Shown here: positions 31,663 to 39,553 of the stretch, piece after piece
How the letters are laid out: each line of letters opens with the position of its first letter
Numbering within the stretch: the first letter of the stretch is position 1
NCBI GenBank assembly: GCA_030673845.1
Contig: JAUTCQ010000023.1
Location: 1 to 48,427, forward strand
Length of the DNA: 48,427 nt
DNA from: Verrucomicrobiota bacterium JB022
Lineage (GTDB): Bacteria; Verrucomicrobiota; Verrucomicrobiia; Opitutales; Oceanipulchritudinaceae
Direction: 5' to 3'
Made by a program: the position numbers and the translations under genes
Notes under the pieces: generated by a model
Told to the model about the DNA's origin: nothing
What the model saw: the letters and a program-made list of their open reading frames with translations, nothing else
Database searches by the model: none

Positions 31663-32064
31663 GTGGACGAGCCGCCGATCCTCTTCTTCGACGGGGTGTG
31701 CAACCTCTGCAACCACACGGTCGACTTCATCCTCCGGCACGAGCGGGAGCCACGGCTGCGCTTCGCCCCGCTACAAGGGGAGCACGCCCGCCGCCTCCTG
31801 CCCCCGCTGGGGATCGACCCGGAGGCGCTCGACAGCCTCGTGCTGTACGAAGCGGGCAGGGTGTATCAGCGCAGTGCCGGGGCCTTCGCACTGGCCGCTT
31901 ACCTGCGCGCCCCGTGGTGCTGGCTGCGCGCCTTTCGTATTTTGCCCCGGGCCTGGCTCGATGCTTTATACCGTTATGTCGCCGCCCGCCGCTATCGCTG
32001 GTTCGGCCAAAAGGAGAGCTGCCGGTTGCCGACTCCTGAAGAGCGCGCCCGTTTCCTCGATTAA
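31663..32064 (+). CDS. DCC-family thiol-disulfide oxidoreductase-like protein
   Basis: The 133-residue protein (GTG start) has the DCC family opening ILFFDGVCNLCNHTVDFIL, whose DGVCNLC supplies a CxxC pair, followed by LRFAPLQGEHARRLL and a late YRYVAARRYRWFGQ. Members are small thioredoxin-like proteins, also annotated as DUF393, and their substrates are not well known. A membrane-leaning segment (LDALYRYVA) is weakly hydrophobic, so the protein is probably cytoplasmic. It lies between the fumC terminator and a YjbQ gene that starts 41 bases downstream. The GTG is the first plausible start in the frame. Confidence 0.85.
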   Translation: MDEPPILFFDGVCNLCNHTVDFILRHEREPRLRFAPLQGEHARRLLPPLGIDPEALDSLVLYEAGRVYQRSAGAFALAAYLRAPWCWLRAFRILPRAWLDALYRYVAARRYRWFGQKESCRLPTPEERARFLD

Positions 32065-32105
32065 ACGCTCTTTCCCTTTCCAGGCCGCTGCCGTATCTTG
32101 CGCGC

Positions 32106-32525
32106 ATGAAGATCCATCAGGCGACGATCAGCGTTTCCGCCCGCGGGCAAGGCACCACCGAGTTCACGCACGATATCGAGCGCGAGGTGCGCCAGAGCGG
32201 CGTGCGCAACGGCCTCGTGCACGTGTTCTGCCAGCACACCAGTTGCAGTCTCGTCATCATGGAGAATGCCGACCCCACCGCCCGCCGCGATCTGGAAGAA
32301 TGGCTGAACCGCCTCGTGCCGGAAAACGTGCCCTACTTCCAGCACACGCTGGAAGGGCCCGACGACATGCCCAGCCACATCAAGATGGCGCTCACCCGCA
32401 CCAGTGAGACGCTCCCGCTGCACGACGGCCAGCTCCAGCTCGGCACCTGGCAAGGCGTATTCCTCTGGGAGCACCGCCGCTCTTCCCACCGCCGCCGCAT
32501 CTTCATCACCGTGATGGGAGAGTAG
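32106..32525 (+). CDS. YjbQ/UPF0047-family protein
   Basis: The 139-residue protein matches the YjbQ family: GVRNGLVHVFCQHTSCSLVI, NADPTARRDLEEWLNRLVPE and GTWQGVFLWEHR. YjbQ members have been described as secondary thiamine-phosphate synthases on the basis of overexpression effects, while the main biological role is unsettled. The conserved His and Cys residues in FCQHTSCS and the Glu-His pair near the end (WEHRR) form the likely metal or active site. It is cytoplasmic. The gene follows the DCC gene and converges with an MFS transporter gene 16 bases downstream. Confidence 0.88.
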   Translation: MKIHQATISVSARGQGTTEFTHDIEREVRQSGVRNGLVHVFCQHTSCSLVIMENADPTARRDLEEWLNRLVPENVPYFQHTLEGPDDMPSHIKMALTRTSETLPLHDGQLQLGTWQGVFLWEHRRSSHRRRIFITVMGE

Positions 32526-32541
32526 GGCTTGGGCAGATAGC

Positions 32542-33903
32542 CTAAGCCTTCTGCTTTGCCACCTTCTCGCCCGGGGGCAGCTTGGGCAGGGTAAAGCTCA
32601 TCGCGAGCGAGACCAGCACGAGGCCGGCGGCGGCATAGTAGGCAAAGTCGGAGCCGAACTTGTAGTAGATCAGCGCACCCGCGAGCGGGCCGATGGCGCG
32701 CGCCAAGGCACCGGCGGAGCGGAAGGCACCGAGGTTGGTGCCCTGTTCATCGGCGGGGGAAAAGCGCGAGGCGGCCGCGGTCAGGGAAGGGCTGACGAGA
32801 CCGGCCCCAAAGCCCAGCAGGCCGAGCCCGGTGTAAAAGAGGGGCGCCTGCAGAGCCGCGCCGAGGCAGACGAGCGCCAGAAACACCATGAGGAAGCCGA
32901 CGAAGATCAGCGGCATTTCCCCAATCTTGGGGCTCAGGCGGCGCACCACCATGCCTTGGCTGATCAGGAGCATCAGGCCGATGAAGACGAAGATTTTCGT
33001 CATCGCCAGCGGAGAGTAGAGCAGACGCTCGCGAGCCAGGAAGGTCAGCGAAAACTCCATGCCCGCAAAGGCGATCACGAAGATCAGGTAGACGAAGATC
33101 ACGAGCTGCACCACCTGCGACTTGACGATAAAGATCTCGGCGAGGCGGTTGGGGCGCTTCTGGCCCTCTTCGAGTGTGGGCTTGGCCTTCTTCACCGCCA
33201 GCGTCTCGGGGAACGAGCGCCAGACCCACACGAGGTTGACGAGCGAGAGCAGCAGGGCCACCAGCGCCGCACCGGAGAACGGATGCAGGCCGATGCCTTC
33301 CAGCGAGGGCCAAATGTGCAGGGGGTTGAAATAGGTGGCACTCACCGCGCCGATGGCCGGCCCGAGGATGAAGCCGAGGCCGAAGGCGACACCGATCAGC
33401 GCCATGCCCTTGCCGCGCCCCTTCTCGTCCGTCACGTCGGCGATGGCTGCGGTGGCGACGGCGATATTGCCCGCCATCAGACCCCCGAGAGCGCGCGAGA
33501 TGAGCAGCGCCCAAAAGTGCCCGGAGAAGAACCAGAGCAGGTAGCTGACGGCCACGCCCGTCACCGTAAGGAGCAGCACCCGGCGCCGGCCCTTGTAGTC
33601 GGAGGTGCGCCCCCAGTAGGCCGCACTGAAGAATTGCAGCAGGCTGTAGAGCGAGCCGATGATGCCGCCAAAGAGCACGGTGGTCAGGAACTCCGCTTCG
33701 AGCGGGTCGGGCACCACTGCGGCCAGTCGCTCCACCATGCCGCCGATCAGGCTGTTCGGCCCCTCCAGCTCCAGATAGTAATGGAGCATGGCGGGGAAGA
33801 GCGGGAAGATGATGGAGAACCCGACGAGGTCGAGGAAGACGGTCAGGAAAATGACGCCGAGGGTTCGTTTCTGGTTCTGCGGGGAAGGCTCCGTTGCTGC
33901 CAT
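32542..33903 (-). CDS. MFS transporter, TetA/Bcr-like
   Basis: The 453-residue protein has twelve hydrophobic segments and MFS motifs: LGVIFLTVFLDLVGFSIIFP in helix 1, and in the helix 2-3 loop AAYWGRTSDYKGRRRVLLLT, the classic GRxSDxxGRR pattern. A central loop (residues about 235-260) is charged. The helix 1 segment with its Asp resembles tetracycline and multidrug antiporters (TetA type). It probably exports a small molecule by proton antiport. Substrate is not readable, and resistance should not be presumed. The nearby coaD gene is on the same strand, but 93 bases away, with its own start. Confidence 0.88.
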   Translation of the reverse strand: MAATEPSPQNQKRTLGVIFLTVFLDLVGFSIIFPLFPAMLHYYLELEGPNSLIGGMVERLAAVVPDPLEAEFLTTVLFGGIIGSLYSLLQFFSAAYWGRTSDYKGRRRVLLLTVTGVAVSYLLWFFSGHFWALLISRALGGLMAGNIAVATAAIADVTDEKGRGKGMALIGVAFGLGFILGPAIGAVSATYFNPLHIWPSLEGIGLHPFSGAALVALLLSLVNLVWVWRSFPETLAVKKAKPTLEEGQKRPNRLAEIFIVKSQVVQLVIFVYLIFVIAFAGMEFSLTFLARERLLYSPLAMTKIFVFIGLMLLISQGMVVRRLSPKIGEMPLIFVGFLMVFLALVCLGAALQAPLFYTGLGLLGFGAGLVSPSLTAAASRFSPADEQGTNLGAFRSAGALARAIGPLAGALIYYKFGSDFAYYAAAGLVLVSLAMSFTLPKLPPGEKVAKQKA

Positions 33904-33996
33904 GACAAAAAAGTGATCATGGACCGAACCCGGCGGAGCGTCTAGAGCGCATTTCTAATTTCTTGTCTTCCGCAACTAATAGGGGTTCTGCGGCGC

Positions 33997-34479
33997 CTAA
34001 CTGTGGTTGTATTTCTTTTTCAGCGCCGCCGCCACATTCAGCGGGATGAACTTTTGTACGCGCTCGGGGTCGAAGGCGGAGACCTGTTTGACCAGCGTTG
34101 AACTCGTGAAGTAGTAGAGCGAGCCCGGCATGAGGAAGATCGTCTCCACCTCCGGGTCGAGGTCGCGGTTCATCTGCGTCATCTGGAATTCGAATTCGAA
34201 GTCCGACACCGCACGCAGGCCCCGAATCAGGGCGATGGCACCCTTTTTCTTCGCGAAGTCGACCACGAGGCCCTGGAAGGGCTCCACGCTGGCGTTGAGG
34301 CCGCGAATATTGCCGCGGATCAGCTCCACGCGCTCTTCGAGGGAGAAGAGGGGGCCCTTGCGCTGGTTGTTGGCTACGGCCACAGTAATGTGGTCGAACA
34401 GCTTGCAGGCGCGGTGCAGGATGTCGAGGTGCCCGTTGGTGACGGGATCGAAGGTGCCAGGGTAAAGGGCGAGTTTCAT
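33997..34479 (-). CDS. coaD: Phosphopantetheine adenylyltransferase
   Basis: The 160-residue enzyme joins AMP from ATP to 4'-phosphopantetheine, the penultimate step of coenzyme A synthesis. The nucleotidyltransferase motif GTFDPVTNGHLD is at residues 8-19 (with the H17 of the HxGH-type motif), and the family segments AVANNQRKGPLFSLEERVEL, LIRGLRAVSDFEFEFQM and FTSSTLVKQV follow. I use ATG 34479 because conserved sequence begins there; an upstream in-frame start at 34530 would add 17 residues with no match. The gene diverges from pgsA across an 83-base gap. The length is normal. Confidence 0.97.
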   Translation of the reverse strand: MKLALYPGTFDPVTNGHLDILHRACKLFDHITVAVANNQRKGPLFSLEERVELIRGNIRGLNASVEPFQGLVVDFAKKKGAIALIRGLRAVSDFEFEFQMTQMNRDLDPEVETIFLMPGSLYYFTSSTLVKQVSAFDPERVQKFIPLNVAAALKKKYNHS

Positions 34480-34562
34480 GGCGAAGACTTTGCGTTGGAG
34501 TTTGACCAACCCGCTTTGGGAATGGACCATGTAGGGAACGATGGCAAACCCCTTCTGCAGCG

Positions 34563-35141
34563 GTGCTTAGACACATCCCCAACATCATCACTTTTTCGCG
34601 CATCCCCGCGCTGGCTTTCGTGGCCTACTGGACGCTCGTCCCGGGCGACGATCATGCCGCCTGGGCGTGGTGGATGCTGCTCTGGGCAGTCGCGTCGGAC
34701 TTCCTCGACGGTTACCTCGCGCGTCGCTTCAACTGGACCTCCAACCTCGGTAAGCTGCTCGACGCCATGATCGACAAGGTGCTGGTGCTGGGCGGCTTCG
34801 CGCTGCTCATTATCGTGGGCCTGCTCGTGCCGTGGTGGTTTGTGACCGTCGTCGTGCTGCTGATGGCGGTGCGCGAATTTGGCATCACCTGGATGCGCCT
34901 CGTGGCCGCCAAAAAGGGCCTCGTGCTGGCGGCGGAGAAGACGGGCAAGATCAAGACCGCCGCCCAGATGGCCAGCCTGCTCGTGATCTTCGCCGTGCCT
35001 GCCCTGCCGCTGGAAGCGCGGACGGCGTTGCTCTACGTGGGCTGGATCCTCTTTTACGTCTCGGCCTACCTCACGATCAAATCCGGCCTGATCTACCTCA
35101 AGAAATACGGCCCGCTCCTGAAAAACGGGGGTGCGGCGTGA
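34563..35141 (+). CDS. pgsA: CDP-diacylglycerol-glycerol-3-phosphate 3-phosphatidyltransferase
   Basis: The 192-residue membrane enzyme makes phosphatidylglycerol phosphate from CDP-diacylglycerol and glycerol 3-phosphate. The CDP-alcohol phosphotransferase motif is intact: DFLDGYLARRFNWTSNLGKL then LDAMIDK (pattern DGxxARx8GxxxDxxxD) at about residues 47-70. It begins MLRHIPNIITFSRIPALAF, typical for PgsA, from a GTG start at 34563. Four or more transmembrane segments follow. The next gene encodes the phosphatase for the product and overlaps by four bases (GTGA), so the pair supplies two consecutive steps. Confidence 0.95.
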   Translation: MLRHIPNIITFSRIPALAFVAYWTLVPGDDHAAWAWWMLLWAVASDFLDGYLARRFNWTSNLGKLLDAMIDKVLVLGGFALLIIVGLLVPWWFVTVVVLLMAVREFGITWMRLVAAKKGLVLAAEKTGKIKTAAQMASLLVIFAVPALPLEARTALLYVGWILFYVSAYLTIKSGLIYLKKYGPLLKNGGAA

Positions 35142-35680
35142 GGCGCGAGATGCAGTTGCCGCTCGCGGTGCAGTTGCTCTTGCGTCAACTGCCCGATGCA
35201 GCCGTGGTGCCGGTCGTGACGCTGGGCAAGCTCGGCCACTTGCGACCGGGGCCGGGCACCTGGGGCAGCGCAGTGGGGGTGCTGGTTTACACCGTCCTCT
35301 TTTACCCGCTGCCGTTCCCGCTGCAGATCCTCCTGCTGGCACCGTTTCTGATCTTCTGCCTGCTATGGTGCGAAGAAGGCGAGCGACGTCTCGGTCACAA
35401 AGACCCGAGCGAGCTGATCCTCGACGAAGTCGCCGGGCAACAACTGGCGTTTTTCGGCCTCGGTAGTATCATCCACGCCAGTAACTACCCGTGGGCCTAC
35501 TTCCTTGCCGGGTTCGCGCTCTTCCGCTTTTTCGACATCCTGAAGCCCCTCGGGATCAAACGCCTGCAGAACTTCCCCGGCGGCATGGGTGTGCTGGTCG
35601 ACGATCTGGTGGCCGGCCTTGCCGCCGCCGTCTGCCTCGGCCTCGCGCACTTCTATCTGCTGCCGTTGGTTGTGGAGTAG
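35138..35680 (+). CDS. pgpA: Phosphatidylglycerophosphatase A
   Basis: The 180-residue product removes the phosphate of phosphatidylglycerol phosphate to give phosphatidylglycerol. PgpA hallmarks are GHLRPGPGTWGSAVGVLVY near the start, SELILDEVAGQQLAF in the middle and LQNFPGGMGVLVDDLVAG near the end, all rich in conserved Asp and Gly. The GTG at 35138 overlaps the pgsA stop as GTGA and is my chosen start; an ATG at 35150 would remove four residues. Hydrophobic segments suggest membrane attachment. The coupling with pgsA ties both phosphatidylglycerol steps together. Confidence 0.92.
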   Translation: MRREMQLPLAVQLLLRQLPDAAVVPVVTLGKLGHLRPGPGTWGSAVGVLVYTVLFYPLPFPLQILLLAPFLIFCLLWCEEGERRLGHKDPSELILDEVAGQQLAFFGLGSIIHASNYPWAYFLAGFALFRFFDILKPLGIKRLQNFPGGMGVLVDDLVAGLAAAVCLGLAHFYLLPLVVE

Positions 35681-35694
35681 GGCGGGGTATTGGG

Positions 35695-35773
35695 CCTCAC
35701 GCCAAGGCGCAAAGACGCCAAGAAAAATCCCGATCTACTCCCCTCCTTCGCGTCTCTGCGGCTTGGCGTGAGG
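35695..35773. repeat. REP-like imperfect palindrome, CTCACGCC type
   Basis: The left arm starts CCTCACGCCAAGGCGCAAAG (35695-35714) and ends ACGC at 35718; the right arm 35750-35773 ends GGCTTGGCGTGAGG and is its near reverse complement. About 31 bases lie between. The arms have the period of short near-repeats (GCGCAAAGACGC). Elements of this type are dispersed in many environmental genomes. It fills most of the gap after pgpA. A related left half occurs at 48229-48247. Confidence 0.75.
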
Positions 35774-35785
35774 TTCGCTTGAGAA

Positions 35786-36136
35786 TCAAAGCTCGTCCGC
35801 CGTACTTGAAGTCGGAAAAATGGGCAGTTCAAAACGCGCCATCCCGTTGGCGTAGCGAAACTGCACCATCTGCACTTCTGTCTCGGAAACTTCGCGGTCG
35901 GCGCAGCCGTAGGTGGCCGACCACGCAAAGCGGTAGCTGAGGTGATAGGCGTCGTCGTTTTCCGCCACCACCTCTTGCAAGCCAAACACGTCGCACTTCG
36001 CGCTAGGGTGGAGGTGCGTCATGTCTTCCAGCAGGAAATCTTGCAAGGCTGGCTCGTGACTGCGCAAGCAACGCAACAGCAAAGCCGGGGTGGCAGGTGC
36101 CGCCCCAAGCTTCAGTTCGAGCTGCCGAACGGCCAT
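35786..36136 (-). CDS. Hypothetical protein downstream of ispH
   Basis: The 116-residue protein begins MAVRQLELKLGAAPATPALL and contains CLRSHEPALQDFLLEDMTHL and YRFAWSATYGCADREVSE. There is no signal peptide or membrane helix, and I do not recognise a family. It starts 5 bases after the ispH stop on the same strand, so the two are probably cotranscribed. Codon use is like its neighbours, and the frame has no competing plus-strand gene with recognisable content. A role in isoprenoid or iron-sulfur metabolism would be guesswork. Confidence 0.6.
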   Translation of the reverse strand: MAVRQLELKLGAAPATPALLLRCLRSHEPALQDFLLEDMTHLHPSAKCDVFGLQEVVAENDDAYHLSYRFAWSATYGCADREVSETEVQMVQFRYANGMARFELPIFPTSSTADEL

Positions 36137-36141
36137 CGCTC

Positions 36142-37038
36142 CTACACGCCAGCCGCTTCGCCCACCGTATCAATGGCGGCGAGTTGCTCGCAGACGCGGC
36201 TGATCAGGAATTCTGGGGTCGAGGCACCGGCGGTGACGCCGACGATGCGGAATTGCGCCATCTCTTCCGCGTCGATCTCCTTGGCAGTCTCGATGTGGTA
36301 GGTCGGCTTGCCGGTGCGTTGGGCAAGCAGGGCCAGCTTGCGAGTGTTGGCCGAGTGATGGCCGCCGATCACGACAAAGGCTTCGACGCCCTGGTCCATC
36401 AACACCGCGATATCGCCTTGGCGGTCCTTCGTCGCGCCGCAAATGGTGTCGACGATCACGGCCTTGGGGAAGCGGGAGATCAGGTGATCGCCGAGACGGT
36501 GAAACTCGTCCGTAAACATGGTAGTTTGCGACACCATCAGCACCTGGTCGCCCAGCTCGGGCAGGGCGTCGATCTCGTCGGTATTCTTGATCACGTGGCC
36601 GCGGCCCTCGGTGTAGCCAAGCAGGCCGATGACCTCCGGGTGGCGCTCGTCGCCGAAAATTACGGTGTGGAAGCCCTTGCGCGAGTGCAGCTTGATCTTG
36701 CCCGCTACGATGCCCACATCCGGGCAGGTGGCGTCCTTGAAATCAATCCCGATGGACTTGAGATAGGAGCGACGCTCGGGGGAGATGCCGTGCGCGCGCA
36801 CCACGAGTACAGCGTTCTTGTCCTGCTCCGCATCGATCGTGAGGTCGGAACGGCTCTGGTAGTCACCCACTTCGCGCACACCTTCGGCCTGCAGCTTTTC
36901 CATCATCTGGCTGTTGTGGATCAGCGGCCCGTCGGTGTAGACGGGGTGGCGGCCCTTGGAGGCAAAATCGCGTGCAATGTTGATCGCCCGCTCGACGCCC
37001 CAGCAAAAACCAGCGCTCTTGGCCCGAATAACTTTCAT
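36142..37038 (-). CDS. ispH: 4-hydroxy-3-methylbut-2-enyl diphosphate reductase
   Basis: The 298-residue enzyme performs the last step of the non-mevalonate pathway, giving isopentenyl and dimethylallyl diphosphate. The three cluster cysteines are in AKSAGFCWGVERAI (C12), FKDATCPDVG and VDTICGATKDRQ. AHGISPERR, VSQTTMF and the late GVTAGASTPE match too. ATG 37038 places MKVIRAKSAGFCWGV at the N-terminus, as usual; the in-frame start at 37077 adds 13 unmatched residues. It supplies substrate units for enzymes such as the polyprenyl synthase at 26484. The cytoplasmic protein needs an iron-sulfur cluster. A hypothetical gene follows closely. Confidence 0.97.
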   Translation of the reverse strand: MKVIRAKSAGFCWGVERAINIARDFASKGRHPVYTDGPLIHNSQMMEKLQAEGVREVGDYQSRSDLTIDAEQDKNAVLVVRAHGISPERRSYLKSIGIDFKDATCPDVGIVAGKIKLHSRKGFHTVIFGDERHPEVIGLLGYTEGRGHVIKNTDEIDALPELGDQVLMVSQTTMFTDEFHRLGDHLISRFPKAVIVDTICGATKDRQGDIAVLMDQGVEAFVVIGGHHSANTRKLALLAQRTGKPTYHIETAKEIDAEEMAQFRIVGVTAGASTPEFLISRVCEQLAAIDTVGEAAGV

Positions 37039-37110
37039 GATGCCTGCTAATATGGGCCAACCCGCCCCCGGCGTCAACGCTGGCGAACGGGTGGGGGATG
37101 CGTGTTTTCA

Positions 37111-37200
37111 AGCCGCAGATTTACGCAGATCAACGCAGAACAGAATCTCGTGCCACGGCACTAGTCTCCATCCGCGACAATCCGCGTTTCATCCGCGGCT
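37111..37200. repeat. REP-like imperfect palindrome, CCGCAGATT type
   Basis: The left arm AGCCGCAGATTTACGCAGAT (37111-37130) continues CAACGCAGA to 37139; the right arm (about 37171-37200) ends CATCCGCGGCT and is its near reverse complement, with CGCAGAT opposite CGCGGAT. Each arm is three short units of about 10-12 bases. It lies between ispH and a lone RelB-like gene. It is a second, distinct family from the palindrome at 35695. Confidence 0.75.
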
Positions 37201-37224
37201 AAAACCATTACGGCTTTATCTGAT

Positions 37225-37452
37225 TCAATATTCACCTAAAGAGTGGTTCCAGGTATGGCCGAGCTGCTCGTCTGTCTGTAGACGTTCGCTGGGAAAAGTA
37301 GCGGTAAATGGCAAATCTCCCCGCGAGGCCACTTCCACGAAGAAAAGGTCAATGGCGTCGCTCAGCCCCAAGCCGAGGCGACTGAGGACCTCTTCAGCCT
37401 CGCGATACCGTGCTTCTTCAACATGTAAATGAAGGACGATCGTATGTGGCAT
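37225..37452 (-). CDS. Orphan RelB/DinJ-type antitoxin-like protein
   Basis: The 75-residue protein reads like a RelB/DinJ antitoxin: VEEARYREAEEVLSRLGLGL followed by SDAIDLFFVEVASRGDLPF, matching the ribbon-helix-helix pattern (LGLTxSxAIxxFLxxVxxxxxLPF). Such antitoxins bind DNA as dimers and neutralise an RNase toxin. Normally the toxin gene (RelE/YafQ type) follows directly. Here the downstream side holds only a palindromic repeat and then ispH, and the upstream side a divergent lipoprotein gene, so no partner is in sight. It may be a remnant, act on a toxin elsewhere, or serve as a stand-alone regulator. Confidence 0.75.
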   Translation of the reverse strand: MPHTIVLHLHVEEARYREAEEVLSRLGLGLSDAIDLFFVEVASRGDLPFTATFPSERLQTDEQLGHTWNHSLGEY

Positions 37453-37500
37453 AGGTTATTAGATGTCCAAAGACGCTGGATTCTCAAGCCCCATCGAGAA

Positions 37501-37524
37501 GGCGCAACTTGCGAATCTTGCGCC
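37501..37524 (+). promoter_or_regulatory. Inverted repeat between divergent relB-like and lipoprotein genes
   Basis: GGCGCAA (37501-37507) pairs with TTGCGCC (37518-37524) with a 10-base loop. It lies 18 bases before the lipoprotein ATG and 48 bases from the antitoxin start, so it may be an operator of the antitoxin or a leader hairpin. Confidence 0.4.
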
Positions 37525-37542
37525 GGTTCATAGGTTGTAGAT

Positions 37543-37926
37543 ATGCGCACACGGTGGATCATGGCGTTGGTGGGGCTGGGCTGGATGGGCATGGCTGGCT
37601 TGGCTATGACCGGGTGCAGGCAGGAGCCGCTGGAGACGCCCACGCTCCAATACCCGGCCGATCTCGCCCGCAAGCTGGAGCGCAAGTTTCCACCCGGCAC
37701 GGCAATGGCCAACGTCACCAAATGGATGTTCCGCGAAGCCTTCGAGCTGGAGAGCTGGACGGACCAGATTGTGACCTACAAGCGCGTCGATCGTCCTTAC
37801 ATCGACGGCTCCGTGACCTACCACGTTTACGTCTACCACGAAAATGGGTTTGTGCAGGGCTTTGAGGTCGACCGGGCGGACTCATCGGGCACGGGCGGCG
37901 ACAGTAGCGCCCGTCGCAGCCGGTAA
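37543..37926 (+). CDS. Small lipoprotein of unknown function
   Basis: The 127-residue product starts with a lipoprotein signal, MRTRWIMALVGLGWMGMAGL followed by AMTGCRQ; the cysteine at position 25 would be lipidated. The mature part (LARKLERKFPPGTAMANVTK and SVTYHVYVYHENGFVQGFEV) resembles small envelope proteins of the OmpA-associated BamE-like kind (PGTxxxxVxxWM, then a beta hairpin). That resemblance is loose. The tail is Ser/Gly-rich and basic. The gene lies between a divergent antitoxin-like gene and metG and could be read through into metG. The location is the inner leaflet of the outer membrane or the periplasmic face. Confidence 0.7.
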   Translation: MRTRWIMALVGLGWMGMAGLAMTGCRQEPLETPTLQYPADLARKLERKFPPGTAMANVTKWMFREAFELESWTDQIVTYKRVDRPYIDGSVTYHVYVYHENGFVQGFEVDRADSSGTGGDSSARRSR

Positions 37927-38002
37927 AGTCGGCAGCCCAGTGTTTGCTGTTTGAATTGCGCGGTTGAAAAAGGTTCGGCCTGTCGCCAACCTGTGTGCGT
38001 CC

Positions 38003-39550
38003 ATGAAACATTTCTACATCACCACCGCCATCGACTATGCGAATGGGAGCCTGCACATCGGCCACGCCTACGAAAAGGTGCTGACCGATGTCATCGCACG
38101 CTACCACCGCCTGATGGGCGAACCGGTCCACTACCTGACCGGTCTCGACGAGCACGGGCAAAAGGTGCAGCAGAAGGCAGCCAGTGAGGGCGTCGAGCCC
38201 CAGGCCTTTGTCGATCAGGTGGCAGTGATGTTTGGCGAGCTGATCCAGAAGCTCGACATCACCAACGACGACTTTATCCGCACCACGCAGCCCCGCCACA
38301 AGCAAGTCGTGCAGGACATCCTGCAAGACCTCTACGACCGTGGAGAAATCTACCTCGGCGACTACAAGGGCTACTATTCGGTGCGCCAGGAGCAGTTTGT
38401 GGCCGAGAAGGAGCGTAATGAAGACGGTTCGTGGCCGGAGCTGTACGGCGAAGTGGTCGAGCTGGTGGAGCAGAATTACTACTTCCGCCTCAGCAAGTAT
38501 CAGGACTGGCTGATCGACTTTCTGCAGCAAAACCCGGACTTCATCCTGCCCAGCTTCCGCCAGAAGCAGGTGCTGGAGTTCCTTAAGGAGCCGATCAACG
38601 ACCTCTGTATCACGCGCCCGAAAGAGCGCTTGGCGTGGGGCATCCCCATGCCCTTCGACGACAACTACGTCACCTACGTCTGGTTCGATGCCCTGATCAA
38701 CTACCTTTCCGCCACCGGTTGGCCCAACGAGGGCTGGGACAAGTATTGGCCTGCCGATTACCATGTGATCGGCAAGGACATCCTCGTGCCCGCCCACAGC
38801 GTTTACTGGCCGATTATGCTCAAGGCGATCAACGTGCCGCTGCCCAAGCACCTGCTCGTGCACGGCTGGTGGCTGGCGAAGGGCGGCTCGAAGATCAGCA
38901 AGAGCACCGGCAACGCGGTCGACCCGCTCGACTTCATCGACGAGTTTGGTGCCGACTCTTTCCGCTACTTCCTCACGCGCGAGATGAACGTGGCGCAAGA
39001 CAGCGAGTACAGCCGCGAGCTGTTCCTGGCCCGCTATAATGGCGACCTCGGCAACAACCTCGGCAACCTCGTGAGCCGCCTGCTCAACATGGCCGGCAAG
39101 AGCTGCCCCGACGGCCTGCCCTCGGCGACCGTCGACGAGCAGCCCGAGCAAGACGTGAAGGCCGCGTGGGAAACGACCCGTGAGGAAGTGCTGCGCCTGT
39201 TTGAAGACTTCCAGTTCCACCTCGCGATGGAGCGCGTGATGGCCTTCTGCTCCAAGCTGAACAACTACCTGGAGCTGCGCCAGCCGTGGAAGCTCGCCAA
39301 GAGTAAAGAGGCGGCCGATCAGGAGCTGTTCAAGACCTCGCTCGCGGTGGTGGGCGAAGGCCTGCGCCTGTCGACGGTCTTCCTCAAGCCCGTCATGCCC
39401 ACGATTGCGGACCGCATTCAGCAGCTGCTGGCCCAGCCGTCGGTCGATCGCTGGGACGACCGCCTGGAGTGGGGCAACCGCCTCGATGGCTGCGTGCTGG
39501 GCGAAAAGACGATCCTTTTCCCCCGCCCGCAACCCACTCCCGAAGCCTAG
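38003..39550 (+). CDS. metG: Methionyl-tRNA synthetase
   Basis: The 515-residue class I synthetase charges tRNA with methionine. It starts MKHFYITTAIDYANGSLHIG with the HIGH motif (HIGH at about residues 18-21), has the WFDALINYLSATGW region, and the KMSKS-type SKISKST near residues 296-302. The zinc-knuckle insertion lacks the usual cysteines (YSVRQEQFVAEKERNEDGSW instead of CxxC), as in the short form of the enzyme, and no C-terminal EMAP-type domain is attached. ATG 38003 gives the conserved N-terminus; an in-frame start at 37964 adds 13 unmatched residues. A small secreted protein follows. Confidence 0.96.
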   Translation: MKHFYITTAIDYANGSLHIGHAYEKVLTDVIARYHRLMGEPVHYLTGLDEHGQKVQQKAASEGVEPQAFVDQVAVMFGELIQKLDITNDDFIRTTQPRHKQVVQDILQDLYDRGEIYLGDYKGYYSVRQEQFVAEKERNEDGSWPELYGEVVELVEQNYYFRLSKYQDWLIDFLQQNPDFILPSFRQKQVLEFLKEPINDLCITRPKERLAWGIPMPFDDNYVTYVWFDALINYLSATGWPNEGWDKYWPADYHVIGKDILVPAHSVYWPIMLKAINVPLPKHLLVHGWWLAKGGSKISKSTGNAVDPLDFIDEFGADSFRYFLTREMNVAQDSEYSRELFLARYNGDLGNNLGNLVSRLLNMAGKSCPDGLPSATVDEQPEQDVKAAWETTREEVLRLFEDFQFHLAMERVMAFCSKLNNYLELRQPWKLAKSKEAADQELFKTSLAVVGEGLRLSTVFLKPVMPTIADRIQQLLAQPSVDRWDDRLEWGNRLDGCVLGEKTILFPRPQPTPEA

Positions 39551-39553
39551 CCT

